A stretch of 64,000 nucleotides of DNA from Pinisolibacter aquiterrae (GTDB lineage Bacteria > Pseudomonadota > Alphaproteobacteria > Rhizobiales > Ancalomicrobiaceae), in the NCBI RefSeq assembly GCF_019160155.1, contig NZ_JAFNIH010000019.1, positions 248,001-312,000 on the forward strand, in the 5' to 3' direction. Positions 35,050 through 46,482 of this stretch are shown piece by piece. Made by a program: the position numbers and the translations under genes. Each line of letters begins with the position of its first letter. Position 1 is the stretch's first letter. The notes beneath the pieces are model-generated. The model had not been told where the DNA came from. It made no database searches and saw nothing but the letters and a program-made list of their open reading frames with translations.

Positions 35050-35943
35050 GTGCGTCCCACCCCCTCCGGCATCTGGCAGAGCCCCTATCCGCTGCTGACG
35101 CTCGCCTCGATGCAATGGGCGGCCAACACCGTGGCCGGCCGCCTCGCCGTCGGCGAGATCTCGCCGATGTTGCTGGCGTCGCTGCGCTGGGGCCTCGTGC
35201 TCCTGGTGCTGATCGCCTTCGACGCCCGTTCGATCCGCGCCGAGCTGCCGGTGCTGCGGCCTCGCTGGAAGCTGCTGTTTCTCCTCGGCACGGCCGGCTA
35301 CACCGCCTTCACCGCCTTCTTCTTCGCCGCCGCCCATCACACCACCGGCGCCAACATGTCGATCATCCAGGGGGCGATGCCGTTCTTCGTCTTCACGCTC
35401 GCCTTCGTCACGCGCGGCCGCCGCGTCCGGCTCGCCCAGGCGCTCGGCATGGTCTTCGGCGTCGCCGGCGTCGCCCTGGTCGCCACCCGCGCCGACCCGG
35501 AGGTGATCCGCACCCTCTCCTTCAATCTCGGCGATCTCTTCATGATCGGCGCGACCATCTCCTACGCGATCTACACGGTCTGGCTCGAGGATCGGCCGAG
35601 CGTCTCCTCGCTCACCCTCTTCACCGCGCTGGCGGCGGTGGCGCTGGTGACCTCGATCCCGCTGACCCTGATCGAGGCGGCGACCGCCGGCACCTTCTGG
35701 CCGACGCCGAAGGGCTGGCTCATCACGCTCCTCGTCGCGATCTTCCCCTCGTTCCTCGCCCAGGTCTTCTACATTCGCGGCGTCGAACTGATCGGTCCCG
35801 GCCGCGCCGGCATCTTCGTCAACCTCATTCCGGTGTTCGGCGCCGCCATGGCCGTCGCCTTCCTCGGCGAACCCTTCGGCTGGTATCAGGGCGTCGGTCT
35901 GGCGCTGGTGATGGCCGGGATCGTCCTCGCCCAGAAGCGCTGA
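35050..35943 (+). CDS. DMT-superfamily (EamA) transporter
   Basis: A 297-residue EamA permease with ten helices. Repeat one contains MQWAANTVAGRLAVGEISP and repeat two begins near residue 155 (FMIGATISYAIYTVW). It starts at GTG 35050. The next gene is a further EamA permease 86 bp downstream, read in the same direction. The two differ enough that recent duplication looks unlikely; a two-gene transcript is possible. Substrate unknown. Confidence 0.85.
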   Translation: MRPTPSGIWQSPYPLLTLASMQWAANTVAGRLAVGEISPMLLASLRWGLVLLVLIAFDARSIRAELPVLRPRWKLLFLLGTAGYTAFTAFFFAAAHHTTGANMSIIQGAMPFFVFTLAFVTRGRRVRLAQALGMVFGVAGVALVATRADPEVIRTLSFNLGDLFMIGATISYAIYTVWLEDRPSVSSLTLFTALAAVALVTSIPLTLIEAATAGTFWPTPKGWLITLLVAIFPSFLAQVFYIRGVELIGPGRAGIFVNLIPVFGAAMAVAFLGEPFGWYQGVGLALVMAGIVLAQKR

Positions 35944-36029
35944 CGCGGGCGCGATCGAAAATCGGGTGGCGCGAAGCCCCGCGCCACGCCATGAAGGGCG
36001 AAAGACGACCGACCAGACCGGAGCCGACC

Positions 36030-36920
36030 ATGCCGATCGCCGCCTGGGGAATGCTCCTCGCCCTGTCGGGCCTCTGGGGCGGATCCTTCCTGTTCAATCG
36101 CATCGCCGTCGCCGAGATGCCCACCCTGACGGTGGTCTTCGCCCGCGTCACCCTCGCCGCCCTCGCGCTCCTCGTCGCCGCCCGCCTCGCCGGGATCGAC
36201 CTGCCGCGCGATCGCGCCTCCTGGCGCGATTGGCTGGTGATGGGCCTCCTCAACAACATCGTCCCCTTCTGCCTGATCGTCTGGGGCCAGAAGACCATCG
36301 GCGCCGGCCTCGCCTCGATCCTCAACGCCACCACCCCGATCTTCGGCGTGATCATCGCCCATCTCTTCACCCGCGACGACAAGGCGACGCCCCTGAAGGC
36401 GCTCGGCATCGCCTTCGCCTTCGTCGGCGTGGTGGTGCTGATCGGCGTCGACGCGCTCGCCGGGGTCGGCGACCATCTGACCGCCGAGCTCGCCTGCCTC
36501 GGTGCCGCCGTCTCCTACGGCTTCTCGGCGCTGTGGAGCCGCCGCTTCCGTGGACGCCCGCCGATCGCCACCGCCGCCGGCCAGCTGATCTGCTCGAGCC
36601 TGATCCTCGCCCCCGCGATCCTCCTCCTCGACGCACCCTGGACCCGCCCGATGCCGAGCGACGCCGCGATCGGCGCCGTCGTCGGCCTCGCCCTGCTCTC
36701 CACGGCGGTCGCCTATATTCTCTTCTTCCGTCTCAACACCCTGGTCGGGCCGACCAACACCATCCTGGTCACCTTCCTGATCCCGCCGAGCGCCATCCTT
36801 CTCGGCATCCTCGTGCTCGGCGAAAGACTCGCCCCGCAGCACGTCGCCGGCGTGCTGCTGATCGGCGCCGGCCTCGCCGCGATCGACGGCCGCCTGGTGC
36901 GCCGCTTGCGCCGGCCCTGA
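36030..36920 (+). CDS. DMT-superfamily (EamA) transporter, second of a tandem pair
   Basis: A 296-residue EamA permease with ten helices. It opens LLALSGLWGGSFLFNRIAVAEMP, the family WGxSF start, and contains the ILNATTPIFGVIIAHL helix that closes repeat one in PecM/YedA-like members. ATG 36030 is preferred to ATG 35991 because GGAGCCGACC precedes it and the shorter form starts at the first helix. It is the fifth DMT permease of the window and ends at a very strong terminator shared with serA. Substrate unknown. Confidence 0.86.
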   Translation: MPIAAWGMLLALSGLWGGSFLFNRIAVAEMPTLTVVFARVTLAALALLVAARLAGIDLPRDRASWRDWLVMGLLNNIVPFCLIVWGQKTIGAGLASILNATTPIFGVIIAHLFTRDDKATPLKALGIAFAFVGVVVLIGVDALAGVGDHLTAELACLGAAVSYGFSALWSRRFRGRPPIATAAGQLICSSLILAPAILLLDAPWTRPMPSDAAIGAVVGLALLSTAVAYILFFRLNTLVGPTNTILVTFLIPPSAILLGILVLGERLAPQHVAGVLLIGAGLAAIDGRLVRRLRRP

Positions 36921-36962
36921 ACGAAGAGAGGCGGCGGGATCGCTCCCGCCGCCTCTCTTCGT
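36921..36962. terminator. Strong bidirectional terminator between DMT gene and serA
   Basis: A perfect 19-bp stem: the arms are 36921-36939 and 36944-36962, starting ACGAAGAGAGGCGGCGGG, closed by a TCGC loop. It begins right after the DMT stop codon and lies 21 bp from the convergent serA stop. The ends read TTCG on the plus strand and CAGGG on the minus strand, so the T-tracts are short. Confidence 0.85.
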
Positions 36963-36982
36963 TTCGACCTGGACTCATCGGT

Positions 36983-38569
36983 TCAGAAGGTCAGACGCTT
37001 GGCCTGGACCACGCCCTCGAGCCCGCCGACCTTGGCGAGCAGCTCTTCCGACACCGGCCCGTCGACGGCGATCAGGCAGATCGCCTCCTCGCCCGCCGCC
37101 TTGCGGCCGAGCGCGAAGGTGGCGATGTTGGTCTCCACCTCGCCCATCAGCGTGCCGAGCCGGCCGATGAAGCCGGGCTTGTCCTTGTTGGTGACGTAGA
37201 GCATCGACGGCTGGAACTCGGCATCCATCTGGATGCCCTTGATCTCGACGATGCGCGGCTTGCCGTCGGCGAAGACGGTGCCGGCGACCGAGCGCTCCTG
37301 CCGCTCGGTCTTCACCGTGAGGCGGATCAGGCTGTCGTAGGTGCCGGCCGATTCACGCCGCACGTCCTCGACCGCGATGCCGCGTTCCTTGGCCATCACC
37401 GGCGCCGAGACCATGTTGACCGAATCGAGCTGCGGCTTGAGGAGCCCGGCGAGCGCCGCCGCGCCGAGCGCGCGGGTGTTCATCGTCGAGACGTCACCTT
37501 CGTATTCGATGCGGACGCCGGTGATCCCGGTCTCGGTCAGCTGACCGGCGAAGGAGCCGAGGAGTTCCGCGAGCCGGACGAAGGGCGTCAGCTTCGGCGC
37601 CTCTTCCGCCGACACCGACGGCATGTTGAGCGCGTTGGTGACCGCGCCGGTCAGAAGGTAGTCGGAGAGCTGCTCGGCGACCTGCAGCGCCACGTTCTCC
37701 TGCGCCTCGTTGGTCGAGGCACCGAGATGGGGCGTGCAGACGACGTTCGGATGACCGAACAGGACGTTCGAGGTGGCCGGCTCCTCGACGAAGACGTCGA
37801 AGCCGGCGCCGGCGACGTGACCGGACTCGAGCGCCGCCTTGAGCGCCGCCTCGTCGACCAGACCGCCACGGGCGCAGTTGATGATGCGCACGCCCTTCTT
37901 GCACTTGGCGAGGTTCTCGGCCGAGAGGATGTTGCGGGTCTTGTCGGTCAGCGGCGTGTGCAGGGTGATGAAGTCGGCGCGCTTCAGGAGTTCGTCGAGT
38001 TCGACCTTCTCCACGCCGAGATCGGCGGCGCGCTCCGGCGACAGGAACGGATCGAAGGCGATCACCCGCATCTTCAGGCCGATGCCACGTTCGGCGACGA
38101 TCGCGCCGATGTTGCCGCAGCCGATGATGCCGAGCGTCTTGGCGGTGATCTCGACGCCCATGAAGCGGTTCTTCTCCCACTTGCCGGCCTGGGTCGAGGC
38201 GTCGGCGGCGGGGATCTCGCGGGCGACCGCGAACATCAGCGCGATGGCGTGTTCGGCGGTGGTGATCGAATTGCCGAAGGGGGTGTTCTCGACGATGATT
38301 CCCTTGGCCGAGGCGGCGGGAATGTCGACGTTGTCGACGCCGATGCCGGCCCGGCCGATCACCTTGAGCCGGGTCGCCTTCTCGAGCAGCTTGGCCGTGA
38401 CCTTGGTCGCCGAGCGGATGGCGAGACCGTCGTAGTCGCCGATCACCTCGGCGAGCTTCTCCTTGTCCTTGCCGAGCGAGGGCAGGTAGTCGACCTCGAC
38501 GCCGCGATCCTTGAAGATCTGGACGGCGGCGGCGGACATGGAATCGGAAATGAGAACGCGCGGAGCCAT
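36983..38569 (-). CDS. serA: SerA, D-3-phosphoglycerate dehydrogenase
   Basis: A 528-residue NAD-dependent enzyme that opens serine biosynthesis. Domains in order are substrate-binding, Rossmann (LGIIGCGNIGAIVAE near 145-159), substrate-binding again with NCARGG (Arg), FVEEP (Glu) and PHLGAST (His), then an intervening ASB domain and a C-terminal ACT domain (about 455-528), where serine may bind. ATG 38567-38569 with AGGTG eleven bases upstream is preferred over GTG 38576-38578. It follows serC by 121 bp and is probably cotranscribed under the leader RNA upstream of serC. Confidence 0.95.
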   Translation of the reverse strand: MAPRVLISDSMSAAAVQIFKDRGVEVDYLPSLGKDKEKLAEVIGDYDGLAIRSATKVTAKLLEKATRLKVIGRAGIGVDNVDIPAASAKGIIVENTPFGNSITTAEHAIALMFAVAREIPAADASTQAGKWEKNRFMGVEITAKTLGIIGCGNIGAIVAERGIGLKMRVIAFDPFLSPERAADLGVEKVELDELLKRADFITLHTPLTDKTRNILSAENLAKCKKGVRIINCARGGLVDEAALKAALESGHVAGAGFDVFVEEPATSNVLFGHPNVVCTPHLGASTNEAQENVALQVAEQLSDYLLTGAVTNALNMPSVSAEEAPKLTPFVRLAELLGSFAGQLTETGITGVRIEYEGDVSTMNTRALGAAALAGLLKPQLDSVNMVSAPVMAKERGIAVEDVRRESAGTYDSLIRLTVKTERQERSVAGTVFADGKPRIVEIKGIQMDAEFQPSMLYVTNKDKPGFIGRLGTLMGEVETNIATFALGRKAAGEEAICLIAVDGPVSEELLAKVGGLEGVVQAKRLTF

Positions 38570-38690
38570 GAGTTGCACCTCGTGAGACGGGGTCGCGCGT
38601 CGATCTTCGCCGCGACCGCGACGTCTGAAATCGGAGTGAACGGGAAGGTCGGAGACGGCCGGCTGGCCGCCCCCGAGGTCTGTCGTGCGC

Positions 38691-39854
<1,164 letters not shown>

Positions 39855-39857
39855 GTG

Positions 39858-39905
39858 ATTTCCATCCTTTCAGATGGGCGCCCTTCGGTGGGGAAGGGTG
39901 TCCCG
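39858..39905 (-). promoter_or_regulatory. serC-type leader RNA motif
   Basis: Read on the minus strand, CCCTTC-CCCACC-GAAGGG (39898 down to 39881) is followed by CCATC-TGAAAG-GATGG (39877 down to 39862), ending 7 nt before the serC ATG. The second stem contains the AGGATGG ribosome binding sequence. Two short hairpins immediately before serC in a serC-serA operon fit the serC motif described for Alphaproteobacteria. The match is from memory and the regulatory signal is unknown. Confidence 0.6.
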
Positions 39906-40023
39906 GAGACGTCGCTATCGGAAGCGGGGCCGGGAATCAATCGTCTCCCCTCACGAGAGGTGGATGTTCGCGTGGCGCCATATCGTCGCGGGGCCCCCGC
40001 GGAAGCGTCGCCGAACACGAAAG

Positions 40024-40052
40024 AGGCGCGGCCCTCGCGGCGCCGCGCCTCC
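40024..40052 (-). terminator. Terminator after outer-membrane barrel gene
   Basis: 10-bp arms GAGGCGCGGC (40024-40033) and GCCGCGCCTC (40043-40052). On the minus strand the hairpin is followed by TTTCGTG. It lies 27 bp past the stop of the gene at 40079-40939. Confidence 0.7.
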
Positions 40053-40078
40053 TCGATCGACGGGTCCTTTCGGACGGA

Positions 40079-40939
40079 TCAGTACTTCGCCACGACCGGC
40101 GCCGAGGCGTAGATCGGGGCCTTCGGCACGACCGGATCGATCACCCAACGCGCGCCGATGTGGACGTCGTGGAAGCCGAGGTTCTTGATCTTCAGCTGCT
40201 CGTTGCAGCCCGTGCCGCTGAAGCAGGTCAGATTGCCCGAGGTGATCGTGCCGTAGTCCTTGTAGGAATAGCCGACGTCGAGCTTCAGGTTGGGGTTGAC
40301 GTCCCAGGACATGCCGGTGTGCAGCGCCCAGGCGAAGTTCCACTTCGAGCTGCCCGCCATCACGCCCTTCTGGGGCACCTGCGGGCTGCCGGCGACGTAA
40401 TAGCTGGTGTCGATATAGGTGTCCGACATCTGGTTGTAGGCGACACCGAGGCCGGCGCCGACATAGGGCGTGATGCCCGACCAGGTGCCCATGTCCACGT
40501 AGCCGTTGGCCATGAAGGCGAGCGAGCGGGTGTGGGTGTCGTAGTTCACGTAGTTGGTCGAGGGCAGGCCGCCGTAGGTGCTGGCATAGGTCGAGACGCC
40601 GCGCAGACGCGAGCTGCCGCGATATTCGGCGGTGATGTCGCCGCGCAGATAGTCGTTGAACTGATAGCCGACGCCGAGCTGAATCATCGGCGCGTCGGTC
40701 ATGTCGCGGTGAATGATCGTCTTCGCCAGACCGGGCTCGACGTCCTCGATCGAGGGCTTGCCGGCGATCGCCACGCCGACGTCGCCGCGCAGATACCAGC
40801 TGCCCGACACGATCGGATCGGCCACCGACGGCACGATCGCCGGACCACGCAGAGGCGACGCCATGTCGGCCGCCTGCGCGACCGCCACGAGGCCGAAGAA
40901 GGCCGTACCGGCCAAGAGAGACGTCACGATCTTGGTCAT
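40079..40939 (-). CDS. Outer-membrane beta-barrel protein (Omp25/OmpA-like barrel)
   Basis: A 286-residue porin-like surface protein. A signal peptide (1-23, ending AVAQA) is followed by a mature domain of alternating aromatic beta strands: SWYLRGDVGVA, APMIQLGVGYQF, YLRGDITAEYRG, ITPYVGAGLGVAYN and LKLDVGYSYKDYG. The last residues VVAKY end in an aromatic residue but the usual terminal Phe is replaced by Tyr. It belongs to the small barrel family (OMP_b-brl) common in Rhizobiales. A CtrA-box-like site lies 81 bp upstream of ATG 40937-40939 and a terminator follows. Confidence 0.88.
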   Translation of the reverse strand: MTKIVTSLLAGTAFFGLVAVAQAADMASPLRGPAIVPSVADPIVSGSWYLRGDVGVAIAGKPSIEDVEPGLAKTIIHRDMTDAPMIQLGVGYQFNDYLRGDITAEYRGSSRLRGVSTYASTYGGLPSTNYVNYDTHTRSLAFMANGYVDMGTWSGITPYVGAGLGVAYNQMSDTYIDTSYYVAGSPQVPQKGVMAGSSKWNFAWALHTGMSWDVNPNLKLDVGYSYKDYGTITSGNLTCFSGTGCNEQLKIKNLGFHDVHIGARWVIDPVVPKAPIYASAPVVAKY

Positions 40940-41019
40940 GGGATCATTCCTGCCTGTTCCGAAGGCTCGCGGGGCGAACCGACCTGCTGTCTTGCTCGGG
41001 TCGATTTCAGCACGGTCTT

Positions 41020-41036
41020 GGTTAATGAAGGGTTGA
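41020..41036 (-). promoter_or_regulatory. CtrA-box-like site upstream of outer-membrane barrel gene
   Basis: Minus strand TCAA-N7-TTAACC (consensus for CtrA TTAA-N7-TTAAC, one mismatch). It lies 81-97 bp upstream of the barrel gene's start, a place that fits a promoter. The regulator assignment is inference. Confidence 0.45.
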
Positions 41037-41253
41037 AGTGCTCGAAGGTTTCGCGCCGCGTCATCAACCATGTACATCGCCGACGACTTGGAGCCGGGAA
41101 ATCCGTCGCGACCGCGCCGCCCGTCCGGATCGCCTCGGCGATCCGCGAAACCCCGCCGAACGGACGGATTTCCGCCGCTTCTGGGGCGGATAGAGGGCGA
41201 TCCGAGCGGAGGCGGCGGCCGCCTTGCTCGACCGGCACCTTGCCCCCGATTTG

Positions 41254-41270
41254 TTGAGCTTTTCTTAACC
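41254..41270 (+). promoter_or_regulatory. CtrA-box-like site between glmM and barrel gene
   Basis: Plus strand TTGA-GCTTTTC-TTAACC, one mismatch from TTAA-N7-TTAAC. It is on the opposite strand to, and about 315 bp from, the barrel gene start. No plus-strand gene follows it directly, so its role is unclear. Confidence 0.35.
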
Positions 41271-41330
41271 GTGACGATGTTCGTGAAAAATCAACCTTGA
41301 TGAAATCTTGACGACCGCGACGAACGAAGA

Positions 41331-41359
41331 CGCCCCGCGTCCCGGGGGGACGCGAGGCG
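41331..41359 (-). terminator. Hairpin terminator after glmM
   Basis: Arms CGCCCCGCGTCCC (41331-41343) and GGGACGCGAGGCG (41347-41359), with one G-U-type mismatch. On the minus strand it is followed by TCTTCGTTCG. It lies 30 bp past the glmM stop. Confidence 0.65.
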
Positions 41360-41388
41360 CGATCGTCGTCGAGAAGAATTCGGTCGGA

Positions 41389-42735
41389 TCAGGTCGCGGC
41401 GCGGCTCAGCGCGGAGACGATGTCCTCGACCACCGAGTCGAGCAGCGCCGCGTCGTCGGCCTCGCCCATCACCCGGATCAACGGCTCGGTGCCCGAGGGA
41501 CGGATGACGAGACGGCCACTTCCATTGAGACGTCCCTCGCCCTCGCGGATCGCCGCCTGCACATGGGCGTCGTCGAGCGGGCGCCCGCCCTGGAAGCGGA
41601 CGTTGCGGAGCACCTGCGGCACCGGCTCGAACCGATGGCAAATCTCCGAGACCGGCCGATCCTGCCGCTGCACCACGGCGAGGATCTGCAAGGCGGCGAT
41701 CAGCCCGTCGCCGGTGGTCGAATAGTCGGAGAGCACGATGTGGCCCGACTGCTCGCCGCCGACGTTGTAACCGCCGTTGCGCATCTCCTCGACCACGTAG
41801 CGATCGCCGACCTTGGTGCGCACCAGCTCCAGGCCGATGCCGGAGAGATGCCGCTCGAGCCCGAGGTTCGACATCACCGTGGCGACGATGCCCTTGCGCG
41901 ACAGGCGCTGGTCCTCGGCGAAACTCTCCGCCACCACCGCCATCAGCTGATCGCCGTCGACGATGACGCCCTTCTCGTCGACGATGATCACCCGGTCCGC
42001 GTCACCGTCGAGCGCGATGCCGATGTCGGCGCGCAGTTCCGTGACCTTGCGCTGCAACTGCCCCGGCGCGGTCGAGCCGCAGCCGTCGTTGATGTTGCGG
42101 CCGTCCGGCTCGACGCCGATCTTGAAGACCTCCGCGCCGAGTTCCCACAGCGCGTCCGGCGCCACCCGATAGGCGGCGCCGTTGCCGCAGTCGATCACCA
42201 CCCTGAGACCCGACAGCGACAGGTGACGCGGCAGCGTCCGCTTGGCGAATTCGATGTAGCGATCCTGCACGCCGTCGATGCGCTTGGCCCGCCCGAGATC
42301 CGGCGAGGCCGCCAGCCGCGTCGACAGATCCTGATCGAGCAGATCCTCGATCTCCTTCTCGATCTCGTCGGAGAGCTTGTAGCCGTCCGGACCGAAGATC
42401 TTGATGCCGTTGTCGTAATAGGGATTGTGCGAGGCCGAGATCATCACCCCGAAATCGCAGCGCAGCGACCGCGTCAACATCGAGACGCCCGGCGTCGGGA
42501 TCGGCCCCGTCATGAACACGTCGACGCCGACGGCGGTGAAGCCGGCCACCATCGCGGTTTCGATCATGTACCCCGAAAGGCGCGTGTCCTTGCCGATCAC
42601 CACCCGATGGCGATGACTTCCCTTGCGGAAAGACAAACCCACCGCCATGGCCACCTTCATCGCCAGTTCCGGCGTGATCGGCCATGAGTTGGCGCGGCCG
42701 CGAATGCCGTCGGTGCCGAAGAGTTTACGACCCAT
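41389..42735 (-). CDS. glmM: GlmM, phosphoglucosamine mutase
   Basis: A 448-residue alpha-D-phosphohexomutase that turns glucosamine-6-phosphate into glucosamine-1-phosphate for peptidoglycan and lipopolysaccharide precursors. The active serine is Ser102 in [17 protein letters not shown]; the metal loop DGDADR is near 241-246; the sugar loop GGEQSGH near 325; and the phosphate loop [12 protein letters not shown] near the end. Ser102 must be phosphorylated, with autophosphorylation typical for GlmM. ATG 42733-42735. ftsH-glmM proximity is standard, but here a purine permease separates them. A terminator follows at 41331-41359. Confidence 0.96.
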   Translation of the reverse strand: MGRKLFGTDGIRGRANSWPITPELAMKVAMAVGLSFRKGSHRHRVVIGKDTRLSGYMIETAMVAGFTAVGVDVFMTGPIPTPGVSMLTRSLRCDFGVMISASHNPYYDNGIKIFGPDGYKLSDEIEKEIEDLLDQDLSTRLAASPDLGRAKRIDGVQDRYIEFAKRTLPRHLSLSGLRVVIDCGNGAAYRVAPDALWELGAEVFKIGVEPDGRNINDGCGSTAPGQLQRKVTELRADIGIALDGDADRVIIVDEKGVIVDGDQLMAVVAESFAEDQRLSRKGIVATVMSNLGLERHLSGIGLELVRTKVGDRYVVEEMRNGGYNVGGEQSGHIVLSDYSTTGDGLIAALQILAVVQRQDRPVSEICHRFEPVPQVLRNVRFQGGRPLDDAHVQAAIREGEGRLNGSGRLVIRPSGTEPLIRVMGEADDAALLDSVVEDIVSALSRAAT

Positions 42736-42899
42736 GTCCCTGCGTATCCCGTCGTCGTCGCGAGGGGCTCGGGTGCCCGCTCGTCGGCGCGCACCCTACA
42801 ACACGGCCCCCGGCACGACCAGTGCGCTCCGCCGCAGCCCCTGGTCGCACGACCCGAGGCGGCGGTGGAGGACGGGATCGTCGGCCCGACGCTCCCGCG

Positions 42900-44255
42900 T
42901 CAGGCGTGTTCGACCGCCTTGGCCGCCTCGGCCGCCGCCGCCAGCGCGTCGCCCTCGCCCTTCACGCCGTTGAAATAGGCGTTGAGCAGGACCGCCGAGA
43001 TCGAGGCGAGCAGGATCCCGGACTCGAGCAGCGGCGCCATCACCTTCGGCATGTGCTCGAAGAACTTGGGCGCCACCAAGGGGATCATGCCGAAGCCGAT
43101 CGAGAGGGCGACCACCAGGAGGTCGTTCTTGCGCGCCTTGAAGTCGACGTTGGCGAGGATGCGGATGCCCGTCGCCGCGACCATGCCGAACATGCAGAGA
43201 CCGGCGCCGCCGAGCACGAACTGCGGCACCGCCTCGACGAGCGACGCCATCTTCGGCATCAGGCCGAGCAGCAGCATGATGACGCCGCCGACCACCGCCA
43301 CCCAACGCGACTTCACGCCGGTGACGCCGACCAGCCCGACGTTCTGCGAGAAGGACGTGTAGGGGAAGGTATTGAAGACGCCGCCGAGGAAGGTGCCGAC
43401 GCCGTCGGCCCTGAGACCCTTGGTCAGGCGCGCCTCGTCGACCTCGGTGCCGGTCATCTCGCCGAGCGCCAGGAACATGCCGGTCGATTCGATCATCACC
43501 ACGATCATCACCAGGCACATCGTGACGATCGCCGCCACGTCGAACTTCGGAATGCCGAACTGGAAGGGCAGCACCAGCCCGAACCACGGCGCGGAGCCGA
43601 CCTTCTCGAAATGCATCAGCCCGAAGACGGAGGCGATCACGCAGCCGACGACGATGCCGAGAAGAACCGAGACGTTGGCGAGGAAGCCGCTGCCGTATTT
43701 GGTGAGGACCAGGATCGTCACCAGCACGAAGAAGGCGATCGCCAGATAGGCGGGATCGCCGAAGGCCGGATTGCCGACACCGCCGCCGGCCCAATTGACG
43801 CCGACCCGCATCAGCGTGATGCCGATCACCGTGATGATCGTGCCCGTCACCACCGGCGGGAACAGGGGCAACAACCTGCTCACGAACGGAGCAATCAGCA
43901 CACCGAAGAGGCCCGCCGCCATCACCGCCCCGTAGATGCCGAGGATGCCGAGTTCGGGGTTGGTGCCGATCGCGATCATCGGCCCGACCGAGGCGAAGGT
44001 CACCCCCATCATCACCGGCAGCCGAATGCCGACCCCCGGCACGCCCCAGGCCTGGATAAGGGTGGCCAGCCCGCCGGCGAAGAGATCGGCGCTGATCAGC
44101 ATCGCCACCTGCTCCGGCGGCAGCTTCAGGGCCCGTCCGACGATCAGAGGCACCGCCACGGCACCCGCGTACATCACCAACACATGCTGTAGGCCGAGCG
44201 CCCCCAGGCGCGGCAACGGCAGACGCGCGTCCACCGAATCGATGTTCTCCGACAT
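42900..44255 (-). CDS. NCS2-family purine (xanthine/uric acid type) permease
   Basis: A 451-residue nucleobase:cation symporter 2 with about 14 helices. Signatures are LGLQHVLVMYAGAVAVPLIVG in the first helix pair, ESTGMFLALGEMTG in helix eight with its Glu, and the QNVGLVGVTGV motif. This pattern is closer to xanthine and urate permeases (PbuX/UacT) than to uracil permease. ATG 44253-44255 follows CCGGGGGACGAATTC; an earlier ATG at 44276 adds eight residues before the same family start. It lies between ftsH and glmM, where it interrupts the usual order, and is followed by an unremarkable 164-bp gap. Confidence 0.86.
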   Translation of the reverse strand: MSENIDSVDARLPLPRLGALGLQHVLVMYAGAVAVPLIVGRALKLPPEQVAMLISADLFAGGLATLIQAWGVPGVGIRLPVMMGVTFASVGPMIAIGTNPELGILGIYGAVMAAGLFGVLIAPFVSRLLPLFPPVVTGTIITVIGITLMRVGVNWAGGGVGNPAFGDPAYLAIAFFVLVTILVLTKYGSGFLANVSVLLGIVVGCVIASVFGLMHFEKVGSAPWFGLVLPFQFGIPKFDVAAIVTMCLVMIVVMIESTGMFLALGEMTGTEVDEARLTKGLRADGVGTFLGGVFNTFPYTSFSQNVGLVGVTGVKSRWVAVVGGVIMLLLGLMPKMASLVEAVPQFVLGGAGLCMFGMVAATGIRILANVDFKARKNDLLVVALSIGFGMIPLVAPKFFEHMPKVMAPLLESGILLASISAVLLNAYFNGVKGEGDALAAAAEAAKAVEHA

Positions 44256-44377
44256 GAATTCGTCCCCCGGATCCATTGGTGGCCGGTGCCCCTCAGGACC
44301 CGCCCCGGAGAAACGAAGCAAGCTTCGGGCCAGATCGTATACATATTTCACCACCGCCGAAGACGGTCGGAAACGAC

Positions 44378-44402
44378 GATGCCCGCCGAGGGGGCGGGCA
44401 TC
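44378..44402 (-). terminator. Terminator after ftsH
   Basis: GATGCCCGCC (44378-44387) pairs with GGCGGGCATC (44393-44402). On the minus strand the stem is followed by GTCGTTTCCG. It lies 32 bp past the ftsH stop and before the permease start. Confidence 0.7.
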
Positions 44403-44433
44403 GCGAGATTCCGGATGGGGCGAAGGAAGCCGA

Positions 44434-46362
<1,929 letters not shown>

Positions 46363-46482
46363 CGAAGATCCTGTTCTCGCGCTCGCGAGGCACCCGCTGT
46401 CGCCGTCCGACCCGCGTCCGTGAAGGGAAGATAGGGTTCACCCCCCCGAATGCCAAGACGATGGCGAAAAACTCGACCGACC

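Larger units (their letters stand above)
40940..41330. other. Intergenic region upstream of the outer-membrane barrel gene
   Basis: This gap runs from the barrel gene's start to the glmM terminator. It contains two CtrA-box-like sites (41020-41036 and 41254-41270) and an AT-rich end (41250-41310). I see no convincing reading frame or RNA gene. Confidence 0.5.
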
